Assembly (NCBI GenBank): GCA_963796485.1
Contig: CAWCLV010000004.1
Span: 248,001-312,000, forward strand
Length of the DNA: 64,000 nt
Direction of reading: 5' to 3'
Origin: CAWCDJ01 sp963796485
Lineage (GTDB): Bacteria > Acidobacteriota > Terriglobia > Bryobacterales > Bryobacteraceae
The notes under the pieces were generated by a model, which saw nothing but the letters and a program-made list of their open reading frames with translations, was not told the DNA's origin and did no database searches. Within the stretch, counting starts at the first letter, position 1, and each line of letters opens with the position of its first letter. Made by a program: the position numbers and the translations under genes. Positions 33,347 through 42,087 of this stretch are shown here, in pieces.

Positions 33347-34624
33347 TTAGCCCCGCTGGACCGGCTCGAACCACGGTGTTCCGGGCACCTGGGCCTTGCG
33401 CGCCGCTTCGTCGTTCATTTCGACGCCGATGCCCGCCCTCTCCGGGAGCGTGATGAAGCCATTCTGGATGATTTCGCCTTCCTTCACCCAGTTGCGCCAG
33501 AGGTCGCGCGAATCAATCCAGTGCCATTCCTGCACAAGAAAATTGGGGATGGCGGCGCACACCTGGGCAGTGGCCATCATGCCGACCGGGGAAGTGACGG
33601 CATGCGGGGCCACGGGCACGTAATACGCGTGCGCCATATCGGCGATCTTCCGCGCCTCGAGCAGCCCGCCCGTCTTCTGGAAGTCGGGCATGATGATGTC
33701 CGCCGCCCGCTTTTCGAGTAGTTCGCGGAAGCCCCACCGCATGTAGATGTTCTCGCCGCAGCAAATCGGCGTGCTGGTGGTCGCGCGAATATCGCGCATG
33801 GCGTCGATGTTCTCCGCCGGAACCGGCTCTTCCAGCCACATCAGCTTGAAGGGCTCCACCTCTTTGGCGACCCGCTTGCCCGTGGTGGCGTCATAGCGAC
33901 CGTGCATATCTACCGCGAGATCGATGTTCTTCGGGTAATGCTCCCGCGTGAACGCAATCTTCCCGACCATGTGCTCGACTTCGCCGTTGGAGGCGGTCCA
34001 GTTCACGCGGTCGAAGCGCGCGGGGTCCGTGGCGTCGTCTATATCGATCTTGGCCGCGGTGAAGCCCATTTCCTGGATCTCGCGGATGCGCGCGAGCGAA
34101 CGTTCGTTGCCCGGGATCATCTCCCGGCTTCCCGAATCGCAGTAAACGCGGACGCGGTCGCGAACCTTGCCGCCCAGCAACTGGTAAACGGGCACGCCCA
34201 GCGCCTTGCCGGCGATGTCCCAAAGCGCTATCTCGACCCCCGTGAGCGCGGTGACATACTGTCCGGACTGCGCGCCGGCGAAGATGCCGGAGGTCCGGAT
34301 GCGCTCGAACGCGGCCTCTATGTTGAGTGGATCCTGGCCCACCAGCATCCGCGAGAACGAACGGATCAGCGGCACGTTGCCCTGGGCCGCGTCGGTCGAT
34401 TCGCCTTGGCCAATGATGCCCTGGTCCGTATAGATGCGCACATGAACCTGATACCCGTGTACGCGCACCTCGGCGGTCCGAATTTCCGTGATCTTCAGTT
34501 TGGGACGGCGGTAAGGCGAAGCGGCCGACTGTGCGGCTTCGGACAATGACGACAGACCCAGCATTCCGGCCAGTGGCATGGCGGAACTTTTTTGTAGAAA
34601 GGACCTTCGGCTCGAGCGGCTCAT
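33347..34624 (-). CDS. Tat-exported enolase-superfamily (mandelate racemase/galactonate dehydratase-like) enzyme
   Basis: 425 aa from the ATG at 34622-34624. Twin-arginine signal: SRRSFLQKSSAMPLAGMLGL. The enolase-superfamily capping domain and barrel follow. Metal/catalytic elements are AAKIDIDD, LAVDMHGRYD (Asp metal ligand plus His, the D-x-H of the galactonate/mannonate dehydratase group), WLEEPV (Glu), CCGENIY (Glu) and the C-terminal catalytic His in APHAVTSPVG. It should dehydrate an aldonic or uronic acid to a 2-keto-3-deoxy acid, but in the periplasm. It is divergent from the giant outer-membrane receptor and upstream of the RraA-like gene. Confidence 0.88.
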   Translation of the reverse strand: MSRSSRRSFLQKSSAMPLAGMLGLSSLSEAAQSAASPYRRPKLKITEIRTAEVRVHGYQVHVRIYTDQGIIGQGESTDAAQGNVPLIRSFSRMLVGQDPLNIEAAFERIRTSGIFAGAQSGQYVTALTGVEIALWDIAGKALGVPVYQLLGGKVRDRVRVYCDSGSREMIPGNERSLARIREIQEMGFTAAKIDIDDATDPARFDRVNWTASNGEVEHMVGKIAFTREHYPKNIDLAVDMHGRYDATTGKRVAKEVEPFKLMWLEEPVPAENIDAMRDIRATTSTPICCGENIYMRWGFRELLEKRAADIIMPDFQKTGGLLEARKIADMAHAYYVPVAPHAVTSPVGMMATAQVCAAIPNFLVQEWHWIDSRDLWRNWVKEGEIIQNGFITLPERAGIGVEMNDEAARKAQVPGTPWFEPVQRG

Positions 34625-34761
34625 AAATTGTTTCGGTTTTGAACTATATATCACCCGCGACAGGCGGTCAAGGGATCCGCGCTTGAACAATTCTCTGGAC
34701 CTCGCCGCCGGTTTTCTGATATATACATCGCAAGTTGTCTCAACGATCGGAGGGGATTCGG
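34625..34761. promoter_or_regulatory. Divergent promoter of dehydratase and outer-membrane receptor
   Basis: 137 bp between the two starts, AT-rich relative to the surroundings. GATATATA elements occur on both sides (minus strand toward 34624 and plus strand near 34718), compatible with -10 boxes. GGAGGGG lies 8 bp before the receptor ATG and serves as its ribosome site. Shared regulation of the two units is likely. Confidence 0.45.
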
Positions 34762-37700
34762 ATGAGAAGGTCTTTCTTGTGGGTGATCTTTTTGCTGAGC
34801 GGCATTGCGGCGCCCGTATTCGCACAGACATTCGGCGAGATCACGGGACGGGTCGGCGATGCCAGCGGTGCCGGAGTTCCGGCGGCGGTCCTGACGCTCA
34901 CCAACGTCAACACAAACGCAATTCGTTCGACGGCCAGCACCGATTCGGGAGTGTATACCTTTCCTTCGCTGCCGCCCGGAACTTACAACCTGAAAGCCGA
35001 ACATCCCGGGTTCAAGACCGCAGCTTCCAATGGCGTGGAAGTGCAGGTGCAGCAAACGGTGCGCCTCGATCTCACGCTTCAGCTCGGACAGGTCTCGGAA
35101 TCGATCGAAGTCTCGGCGGAAGCCGACATGCTGCAGGCCGAAAACGGAACCGTGGGCACGGTGATCGATAACAAGGGGATCAAAGAACTGCCGCTCAACG
35201 GCCGGCAGTACCTCAACCTCGTCGCCCTCTCCTCCAACGTGAACACGCTCGCGCCCTCCGCGGGTCAGGCGGGATCGCGCCAGGGCGGCGACCGCGCGTC
35301 GGAATCCATTTCGGCGGCCGGGCAGCGGATCATGTTCGACTATTTCACCCTCGACGGAGTGAGCAATACCGATCCGAACTTCAACACCTATGTGGTGATG
35401 CCTTCGATCGACGCCCTCCAGGAGTTCAAGGTGCAGACCGGGATCTATCCCGCGGAGTTCGGGCATGAGGCCACGCAGATCAACGTTCTGACGAAATCCG
35501 GCGGGAACGATTATCACGGCGCGCTGTTCGAGTTCCTGCGCAACGACCACATGGATGCCCTGCCCTATTCGTTCACCTCCAAGCAGCAGGCGAAGCAGCC
35601 TTTCAAGTGGAACGATTTCGGCTTCGAAGCCGACGGCCCGGTGCGCATTCCCAAACTGTTCAACGGCCGCAACCGGCTCTTCTTCATGGCCAATTACGAG
35701 GCATTTCGGCGCCGGCAGAATTCGCAAAGCATCTACAGCGTTCCCACCGCGGCCATGCTCACCGGCGACTTCAGCGGGCTCGGCACCACGATCTATGACC
35801 CGACGACGAAGAACCCGTTTCCGGGAAACGCGATCCCGACGAACCGGATCGACCCGATCTCGAAGAAGCTGCTCAACTACTACAATTCCGCCAATGTGCC
35901 GGGGGCCGGGCTGACCAGCAACTACGTGCAGTCCAACGCTTCGCCGCAAAACCGCGACGGCTTTGTGTTGCGGATGGACTTCGTGGAATCCTCCAAATCC
36001 CAATGGTTCGGCCGGTACAGTTGGGGCGACGAGAACCAGTCGTCGCAGGGGCTGAATCTCTCCGGAAGCAAGATTCTGACGAACTACGAGCAATACGTCG
36101 GCTCCAACACCCGTACGCTGCGGCCGACCCTCGTCAACGAGGCGCGTTTCGGCTACAACCGTTTCTTCAACTCGATCGGTACCTTCCTGGCGTTCAATAC
36201 GGACGTCATCAGTTCCCTCGGAATCAACGGGTTTTCCGGCGGACCGTCGGTCACGTGGGGCATTCCGAACATCGTGTTCCAGGGCGACGGCTTCAGCTCC
36301 ATCGGCGACAGCACCGACGGGCCCTACGCCAACTCCAACAACTCCCTGCAGTTCATGGACAACCTCTCCTGGATTCACGGCCGGCACACGTTCAAGTTCG
36401 GCGGCGAGTTTATGCGGCAGAACTACAACCAGGTCGGCAACCAGTTCTCGCGCGGACAGTTTACGTTCCAGCCGAACGCGACACAAAGCGCGAGTCTGAC
36501 CGGCGGCGACGCGTTCGCGGAGTTTCTGCTGGGCGACCTGTACCAGTCCGAAGTCGCGGTGGGGATTGCCAACGCGACCTTCCAGCGCAATGCCTGGTCC
36601 GCCTACGTGGACGATACCTGGAAAGCGACCGGTAAACTGACGGTCGCGATGGGCTTGCGATACGAACTGACGCCGCCGTTCCTCGACACCAAGGGCGATT
36701 TGTTCACGGTATATCTGCCGCACATCGATTTCGTTGCGAACGCTCCGCAAGCCGACTACCCCTATTTCGTCAGGCAGGGCAACTGCACCGATCCCTACGC
36801 CGGAATCGGCGTGGTCTGGACCCAGACCAGGGCGGCGTGCAGCAACGGCCTGCTGAACGATCGCCTGATGAAGACCGAATACAAGGACTTCGCGCCGCGT
36901 CTGAGCGTTTCGTATTCGCCCGATTCCAAGTGGGTGTTCCGCACAGGGTTCGGCATGTTCTACAACCAGGACATTGGGAACGCCATTTTCGACATGGCGC
37001 GGAACATTGCCGGCCGCCTGCGCATCAACTCGAACGTCGGCACGCCCACCATTTTCTGGAACAACGCCGCGCCGGGCGGCAACGGGGCGAAAGCGCAATT
37101 GCCGCCGCCATACGCATTCGTGGCCGCCTATTCGCACCGGACCCCGTACACGATGGAGTACCTGTTCAACGTGCAGCGGCAGCTTTCGGGGAACTGGGTG
37201 GTGGAAGCCGGCTATCTCGGCTCCCTCAGCCGCCATTTGTTTGGCTTCCAGAACGCGAACAGCGCGATACCCGGCACCGTGGGAAGCGCACTCTCCCGCA
37301 CTCCCTTCTCTAACTTCGGCGTGATCCAGTTGGTGGCGGACGGCGGAACCGCGAACTACAACTCCGCCAGTCTGAAGCTGACCCGGCGATTCACGGCGGG
37401 CATGAGCCTGACCAGTTCCTACACGTTTGCCAAATCTCTCGACGACACCAGCGGCATCCGCACGCAGGGCTATGACACCCTTTTCCCGCAGAACAGCGAT
37501 TGCATCGCGTGCGAACGCGGGTATTCCTCGTTCGACACGCGGCACCGGCTGGTGACCTCGGTGGTTTACGACCTGCCGGTCGGGAAGAACCGCGCGCTGA
37601 AGGTGAACAACCGGTTCGCGAGCGCGGTCGCCGGCGGATGGGAGGTCGGCGGCATCTGGACGGTCCAGAGCGGCCTTCCGCAAGTGATCACGATCGGCGG

Positions 37701-38124
37701 CGTGGACCGCTCGGGAACCGGAAACGGCTATGATCGCCCGAACGCCACCCTGGCGAGCAGCGGCTATACGGCAAATCCGATCCCTGCCCGCTGGTACGAT
37801 CCGGCGGCCTTCGTCGAAGCCCCGGCGGGCACCTACGGCAATGTCGGACGCGACACGATGGTCGGGCCGGGCATCTTCGCGTTGGACTTCGACGCGCACA
37901 AGGAGTTCCACATGCCGTTCAGCGAACGCCATGTGCTCCAGTTCCGCTTCGAAGCGTTCAACGTGCTGAACCACCCCGTGTGGTCGGCGCCGAACGGCAA
38001 CATCCTGGCCGGCGCCGCCTTTCCGGGCCAACCCGGAACCAACGCGCACCAGGGCTTCGGCGTGATCAGCGGGACGACCGTGCCGATGCGCCAGTTGCAG
38101 ATGGCGTTGAAATACTCGTTCTGA
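34762..38124 (+). CDS. Giant TonB-receptor-like outer-membrane protein with N-terminal CarboxypepD_reg domain
   Basis: 1120 aa from the ATG at 34762. A signal peptide (SFLWVIFLLSGIAAPVFAQ) is followed by a beta-sandwich (ITGRVGDASGAGVPAAVLTLTN). Next is a TonB-receptor plug-like segment (VIDNKGIKELPLNGRQYLNL, QEFKVQTGIYPAEFG) and then a long beta-barrel ending in LKYSF, with the aromatic C-terminal residue needed for BAM-mediated insertion. This architecture is the most expanded outer-membrane family of Solibacter-type acidobacteria and resembles SusC-like receptors for oligosaccharides. No TonB box is certain. The divergent catabolic genes suggest uptake of a plant-derived sugar acid or glycan. 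Confidence 0.9.
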   Translation: MRRSFLWVIFLLSGIAAPVFAQTFGEITGRVGDASGAGVPAAVLTLTNVNTNAIRSTASTDSGVYTFPSLPPGTYNLKAEHPGFKTAASNGVEVQVQQTVRLDLTLQLGQVSESIEVSAEADMLQAENGTVGTVIDNKGIKELPLNGRQYLNLVALSSNVNTLAPSAGQAGSRQGGDRASESISAAGQRIMFDYFTLDGVSNTDPNFNTYVVMPSIDALQEFKVQTGIYPAEFGHEATQINVLTKSGGNDYHGALFEFLRNDHMDALPYSFTSKQQAKQPFKWNDFGFEADGPVRIPKLFNGRNRLFFMANYEAFRRRQNSQSIYSVPTAAMLTGDFSGLGTTIYDPTTKNPFPGNAIPTNRIDPISKKLLNYYNSANVPGAGLTSNYVQSNASPQNRDGFVLRMDFVESSKSQWFGRYSWGDENQSSQGLNLSGSKILTNYEQYVGSNTRTLRPTLVNEARFGYNRFFNSIGTFLAFNTDVISSLGINGFSGGPSVTWGIPNIVFQGDGFSSIGDSTDGPYANSNNSLQFMDNLSWIHGRHTFKFGGEFMRQNYNQVGNQFSRGQFTFQPNATQSASLTGGDAFAEFLLGDLYQSEVAVGIANATFQRNAWSAYVDDTWKATGKLTVAMGLRYELTPPFLDTKGDLFTVYLPHIDFVANAPQADYPYFVRQGNCTDPYAGIGVVWTQTRAACSNGLLNDRLMKTEYKDFAPRLSVSYSPDSKWVFRTGFGMFYNQDIGNAIFDMARNIAGRLRINSNVGTPTIFWNNAAPGGNGAKAQLPPPYAFVAAYSHRTPYTMEYLFNVQRQLSGNWVVEAGYLGSLSRHLFGFQNANSAIPGTVGSALSRTPFSNFGVIQLVADGGTANYNSASLKLTRRFTAGMSLTSSYTFAKSLDDTSGIRTQGYDTLFPQNSDCIACERGYSSFDTRHRLVTSVVYDLPVGKNRALKVNNRFASAVAGGWEVGGIWTVQSGLPQVITIGGVDRSGTGNGYDRPNATLASSGYTANPIPARWYDPAAFVEAPAGTYGNVGRDTMVGPGIFALDFDAHKEFHMPFSERHVLQFRFEAFNVLNHPVWSAPNGNILAGAAFPGQPGTNAHQGFGVISGTTVPMRQLQMALKYSF

Positions 38125-38482
38125 TTCGCGGTGATGCGGGGTCGTTTCGCGGACCCGCTTCTTGCAGGGTTCATGGGATTGGAGGCGGGCGCCCGGAGGC
38201 TAGTCTTTAGCAACAGGCCGGCGAAGCCGGCGAGCACACTGCGGGTCCGCGGCGAAGGGGCCGGAACTCCGGGGCGAGAATTCAGCGCGATAGGCACACT
38301 CCCAACCCGTACATACAGGCGCACCGTTAACACGAAGATCCGCGTGCCCTATGTCTTCAACTGGACAGACGCGGGAATCCGAAACGGGTTACGGCGATCT
38401 GATAGCCCAACCCGGCCGGTTCCGGCGGCCCTGCTGTACGCTTCATGGCATAATCGGGCTTGGTGTTTAGAGCGGCTAAACG
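38125..38482. other. 358-bp stretch without a recognisable gene
   Basis: Downstream of the receptor gene, GCGGG/CCCGC arms (38136-38158) with a GTC/GAC extension form a modest hairpin that could terminate its transcript. The rest has open frames in several phases but none with codon structure like the neighbours. The last 40 bp (CTTCATGGCATAATCGGG...) precede the LysR gene and probably hold its promoter. Confidence 0.5.
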
Positions 38483-39367
38483 ATGGATTTAAATCAACTC
38501 CGCATTCTGCTGGCGGTGGTGGAGACTTCGAGCGTCACCCGCGCGGCGGAGAGGGTCGGGCTTTCCCCGGGAGCAGTGAGCCAGCAGATGCACGCACTCT
38601 CCCAAAGGCTGCGGACGGAACTCTTCGTGAAATCGGGCAAGCGCATCGTGCCGACGCCGGGAGCGCTGCGGCTGGCGGTGCATGCTTCGGCGGTGTTGCA
38701 GCAGGTGCGGATCGCCGAACGGGAATTCGAAAATGAGGCAGGCGCGGACACGCGGCCGTTCCACTTCGCGACCGGCGCGACCACGCTGATCTACCGGCTC
38801 GGGCCGCCGCTCCGTCAGATCAGGAAACGATTCCCCGAAACGGAAATGCACGTGACCGTCGCCGCGACGGAGGAGATTCTGGAAGGCGTTCACATGCGGC
38901 GGTTCGACCTGGGCCTGCTTTCGCTTCCGGTTCCCGAAAACCACGTCAGCCTGATGCCCCTCTATGAAGAGGAACTCCTGGGCTTGCGGCCCGCCCAGCG
39001 CGAGAGCTCGGGCGGGAAGGTCGTATCGCTCCAACCGGAGGAATTGAAAGACAAGCCCTTCCTGCTGTACCCCAGGCGGAGCAACATGCGGACCGTCATC
39101 GACCAGTTCTTTCACAGCGTGGGACTCAGCCCGCACGTAGTCATGGAGGCGGACGATACGGAGGTGATTAAGCGGCTGGTGGAGTCTGGTTTTGGATACG
39201 CGATCCTGCCGGAGCATGCGCTGCGGCGGCAAAACCGGTTCTTCGAGCTCTTCCGTATCGCGGGGCACCGGCTGGCGCGCCGGCAGGCACTGGCGATGCC
39301 GCGAACGGAGTTCCCGCGCACGCTGACGCTCTCCGTGGCGAGAGTAATTCAATCGGCGCTGGCATAA
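38483..39367 (+). CDS. LysR-type transcriptional regulator
   Basis: 294 aa. The N-terminal winged HTH (MDLNQLRILLAVVETSSVTRAAERVGLSPGAVSQQMHAL, split here as two family-typical helices) is followed by a linker helix and a type 2 periplasmic-binding-like effector domain with QIRKRFPETEM and FGYAILPEHALRR. It regulates transcription in response to a small effector. No divergently transcribed target gene is adjacent; the thioredoxin-like gene 7 bp downstream is co-transcribed. Confidence 0.92.
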   Translation: MDLNQLRILLAVVETSSVTRAAERVGLSPGAVSQQMHALSQRLRTELFVKSGKRIVPTPGALRLAVHASAVLQQVRIAEREFENEAGADTRPFHFATGATTLIYRLGPPLRQIRKRFPETEMHVTVAATEEILEGVHMRRFDLGLLSLPVPENHVSLMPLYEEELLGLRPAQRESSGGKVVSLQPEELKDKPFLLYPRRSNMRTVIDQFFHSVGLSPHVVMEADDTEVIKRLVESGFGYAILPEHALRRQNRFFELFRIAGHRLARRQALAMPRTEFPRTLTLSVARVIQSALA

Positions 39368-39374
39368 TAGTTTC

Positions 39375-39863
39375 ATGGCGGCGTGGCGCACCAACAAGCT
39401 TCTCGGGCAGGGAGCGCAGGCTGCCGGATTCCGGCTCCAACGCCTGGAAGGCGCGGAAGTGCAGCTCCACGAATTGACGGCAAGCGGCCCCGTACTGCTG
39501 GTTTTTTACAAAATCACCTGCCCGGTGTGCCAGATGACGCTTCCGTTCCTGGAACGCATGCACACGGCCGGGAGGCTGTCGATCGTCGCGATCTCGCAGA
39601 ACGATGCCGGCGACACCCGGGAGTTCAACCGGCACTTTGGCATTTCGATTCCGACGCTGCTGGACAGTGAAGATGCCGGCTTTCCGGCGAGCAACGCCTA
39701 CGGGATCTCAAGCGTGCCGACGATGTTCCTGGTGGAGCGGGACGGGACCGTGGCGCAGGCGATCGAGGGCTGGCAGAAGGCGGAAATCGAGAGGCTGGGC
39801 ACGCTGGCGGGCGTGCAGCCGTTCCGGCCGGATGACAACGTTCCGCAGTGGAAAGCCGGCTGA
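39375..39863 (+). CDS. Thioredoxin-like / AhpC-TSA family thiol protein
   Basis: 162 aa without a signal peptide. A thioredoxin fold is recognised by VLLVFYKITCPVCQMTLPFLERM, with a CPVC redox motif, and YGISSVPTMFLVERDG with the cis-Pro. The N-terminal phrase GAQAAGFRLQRLEG fits a peroxiredoxin/TlpA start. It could be a cytoplasmic thiol reductase or a peroxiredoxin; two vicinal Cys favour the TlpA/ResA-like type. The gene is coupled to the LysR gene. Confidence 0.85.
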   Translation: MAAWRTNKLLGQGAQAAGFRLQRLEGAEVQLHELTASGPVLLVFYKITCPVCQMTLPFLERMHTAGRLSIVAISQNDAGDTREFNRHFGISIPTLLDSEDAGFPASNAYGISSVPTMFLVERDGTVAQAIEGWQKAEIERLGTLAGVQPFRPDDNVPQWKAG

Positions 39864-39877
39864 GGGTCGAGAAACTA

Positions 39878-39895
39878 GGTTCCCGGTCGGGAGCC
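39878..39895. terminator. Hairpin between convergent genes
   Basis: GGTTCCC-GGTC-GGGAGCC forms a 7-bp stem (one G-T pair) with a 4-nt loop in the 45-bp gap between the convergent thioredoxin-like and TetR genes. No T-run follows, so it is a weak or factor-assisted bidirectional terminator. Confidence 0.5.
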
Positions 39896-39908
39896 GGACC
39901 GCTGCGCT

Positions 39909-40496
39909 TCAGCGTGATTTGCGTTTCAGGCTAAAGGCTTGCCAGTACGCCTCGACGATGCCTTCGGCGAGGGGCATCGGGTCTTCGGAGGTCCTCCGAA
40001 GGAAGACGTACCAGTACATCACCGGACCCAGCAGCAGGGCCAGGGACAGGTCTACATTGATCGCCGGAGAGATCTCGCCTTTTTCGATCGCCTGTCTCAG
40101 CAGGCGGCGCAGTTCGCGGCGCGGCGGCTCCATCACCATCCTCCGCCAGGCCATGGCGAACGCCGGGTTCGCGCCGGAGTAGGCCATCAGGTGGGGCTTA
40201 ATCTTCTCGCTCATCCCGACGTCTTCCGACGGGCGGTGGGCAAGCACATCGATGATGTCGCGTTTTGCGTTGCCGGTGTCGAACGCGGGCCTGGCCTGCA
40301 GCCCGAAGACGACCGAGAGCATCTCCAGGAGCAAGGCTTCCTTGTCGGCCCAATGTTTGTAGATGGTGGCCTTGCTCACACCCGATTTCCGGGCGATGGC
40401 ATCCATGCTGGTCGCGTCGATGCCGCGCTCCGCCACCAGTTCCAGGGCGGCGCGCAAGACCTTGCCGTGTGCGCTTGCGCTGGGCGTTCGCGCCAT
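39909..40496 (-). CDS. TetR-family repressor
   Basis: 195 aa starting at the ATG at 40496. The N-terminal HTH has VAERGIDATSMDAIARKSGVSKATIYKHW, the standard TetR recognition region. The C-terminal domain resembles TetR_C_33/AefR-like regulators (GNAKRDIIDVLAHR..., MAWRRMVMEPPR). It is the third gene of the operon behind an ABC exporter, starting 2 bp after the permease stop, so it probably represses the operon. A matching palindrome overlaps the operon promoter (42058-42087). Confidence 0.92.
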   Translation of the reverse strand: MARTPSASAHGKVLRAALELVAERGIDATSMDAIARKSGVSKATIYKHWADKEALLLEMLSVVFGLQARPAFDTGNAKRDIIDVLAHRPSEDVGMSEKIKPHLMAYSGANPAFAMAWRRMVMEPPRRELRRLLRQAIEKGEISPAINVDLSLALLLGPVMYWYVFLRRTSEDPMPLAEGIVEAYWQAFSLKRKSR

Positions 40497-40498
40497 CG

Positions 40499-41245
40499 TC
40501 AGACCTGTATCTTCGAGAAGCAGTAACTGCCCATATAGAGAAAGACGATAGCCAGAATGACGAGTATGGCAGCGTCGAGCGCGGCTCCGAAATGCGAAAC
40601 ACCGATGAGCGTGGTCCGCAGGCCATCGACACCGTAGGACAGGGGATCGAGCGTCGTGATGGTGGCCAGAACGCGGGGCAGGTGGTCGAGTGGGAACAGG
40701 GCGCCCGAAAGGAAGAAGATCGGCATCACCAGGAAGTTCATGATCAACTGGAAGCCCTGAATGTTCTCGAGAAGGGAGCCGATGGCGGTGCCGAGGGCCG
40801 AGAACAGGCAGGCAATCAACGCCATGAAGAGAAACGCCGCGGGGAGAAGGCGGAGGTCGGCAACCCGAAACCCGGCGATGAAACAGACGATCGCGACCAG
40901 GACACCCTGGCACATCGCCACGGTGGCCCCGCCCAGGGTGCGTCCCAGCATCACGTAGATGCGCGGCACCGGCGCGACCAGCGTCTCTTTGAGGAACCCG
41001 AACTGGCGGTCCCACAAGAGCCCGATGCCGGAGAACATGGAGCTGAACAGCACGGTCATGGCGATGATACCGGGCGCCACGAACTGAACGTAGCTTCCCT
41101 GCCCCGCTTTTTGAAAGACGGGACCGAGCCCGAATCCGAGTGCGACGAGATAGAGCACCGGCTGCGCCAGAGAGGCGAACACCTGGGCTCGCGAGCGGAT
41201 GTAGCGGCGCAACTCGCGCAGCCAGAGGATATAAATGGCGCTCAC
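40499..41245 (-). CDS. ABC-2 type exporter permease
   Basis: 248 aa with a GTG start at 41245 overlapping the ATPase stop as GTGA; a GTG at 41260 is an alternative. Six helices, with LLWDRQFGFLKETLVAPVPR between helices 2 and 3 and IFFLSGALFPLDHLP plus LDPLSYGVDGLR toward the C-terminus. This is the DrrB/YadH group of drug or polyketide exporters. Together with the ATPase and TetR it resembles a regulated multidrug/toxin efflux unit. Confidence 0.92.
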   Translation of the reverse strand: MSAIYILWLRELRRYIRSRAQVFASLAQPVLYLVALGFGLGPVFQKAGQGSYVQFVAPGIIAMTVLFSSMFSGIGLLWDRQFGFLKETLVAPVPRIYVMLGRTLGGATVAMCQGVLVAIVCFIAGFRVADLRLLPAAFLFMALIACLFSALGTAIGSLLENIQGFQLIMNFLVMPIFFLSGALFPLDHLPRVLATITTLDPLSYGVDGLRTTLIGVSHFGAALDAAILVILAIVFLYMGSYCFSKIQV

Positions 41246-42033
41246 CGGCGATTCCCCCACATTTTGGCGATCTGCCGTAAGCGGTCCGCCGAGGAGGCGG
41301 ATTCTTCCCTGATGGTCGAACCCGTCAAGGCCAGAAAGGCATCCTCGAGGGACTCGGATCCGGTCCTCTCCTTCAACTCCTGCGGCGTGCCCTGCGCGAC
41401 AATTTTGCCGTGGTCGATAATGGCGACGCGCTGGGCGACGCGATCCGCTTCGTCCATGTAATGAGTGGTGAGAAACACGGTTACGCCTTCGCTTTGGTTC
41501 AGGTGCCTGACGTGAGTCCAGAGCTGGTTGCGGGTCTGCGGATCGAGCCCGAGAGTCGGTTCGTCGAGGAAGAGGACCTTGGGAGTGTGGAGCAGCGCAC
41601 GAGCGATTTCGAGGCGGCGCTTCATGCCTCCCGAAAACAGCTTCACCTGTTCGTTGCGGCGGTCCCAGAGCTCGAAGAGGCCGAGGAGCCGCTCGATGCG
41701 CTCGGCCCGCGTCTTGCGAGGCACGTGGTAGAACACGGCGTGCAGTTCCATATTCTCCCAGCCGGTCATGTCGCCATCGAGGCTGGGGTCCTGGAACACG
41801 ATGCCGAACCGCTTGCGGACTTCGTGAGGATGCGTCGCCGGGTCGATGCCGTCGATCCGCAGCTTGCCGGATGTCGGGCGCAGCAGCGTGGTCAGCATCT
41901 TGATGGTCGTGGTCTTACCCGCGCCGTTCGGGCCGAGGAAGGCGAAGATCTCGCCGGGGGCCACTTCGAAAGAGACGTGATCGACAGCCGTGAACTCGCC
42001 GAAGGTCTTCACCAGGTCGGTGACTCGGATCAT
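41242..42033 (-). CDS. ABC exporter ATPase, DrrA-like
   Basis: 263 aa. Walker A is GPNGAGKTTTIK, the signature is FSGGMKRRLEIARAL, Walker B is VLFLDEPTLGLDPQTRN and the switch is TTHYMDEADRVAQR. First gene of a three-gene operon with its own promoter 25 bp upstream and an AGGGAGG ribosome site. It energises export through the permease at 40499-41245. Confidence 0.94.
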   Translation of the reverse strand: MIRVTDLVKTFGEFTAVDHVSFEVAPGEIFAFLGPNGAGKTTTIKMLTTLLRPTSGKLRIDGIDPATHPHEVRKRFGIVFQDPSLDGDMTGWENMELHAVFYHVPRKTRAERIERLLGLFELWDRRNEQVKLFSGGMKRRLEIARALLHTPKVLFLDEPTLGLDPQTRNQLWTHVRHLNQSEGVTVFLTTHYMDEADRVAQRVAIIDHGKIVAQGTPQELKERTGSESLEDAFLALTGSTIREESASSADRLRQIAKMWGNRR

Positions 42034-42057
42034 GCGTGAAACGGGCCTCCCTAATGA

Positions 42058-42087
42058 ATACTAAACGGTTCAGTTTAGTTTTGTCAA
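42058..42087 (-). promoter_or_regulatory. Promoter with embedded TetR-type palindromic operator
   Basis: On the minus strand TTGACA (42087-42082) and TAGTAT (42063-42058) are separated by 18 bp, a strong sigma-70-like promoter. The spacer contains the inverted repeat ACTAAAC-N6-GTTTAGT (42060-42079), placing the operator between -35 and -10. The TetR encoded at 39909-40496 is the obvious candidate ligand-responsive repressor. The promoter overlaps the last codons of the terC-like gene. Confidence 0.8.

Noticed and set aside
34651..38049. 1132-codon open frame antisense to the outer-membrane receptor
   Set aside because: It mirrors the receptor gene codon by codon, is rich in Arg/His/Gly without domain motifs, and the receptor on the other strand has a signal peptide, plug and barrel.
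38131..38736. Forward open frame across 38131-38736
   Set aside because: Its second half is out of frame with the LysR gene, whose HTH is unmistakable; the first half has no recognisable features.
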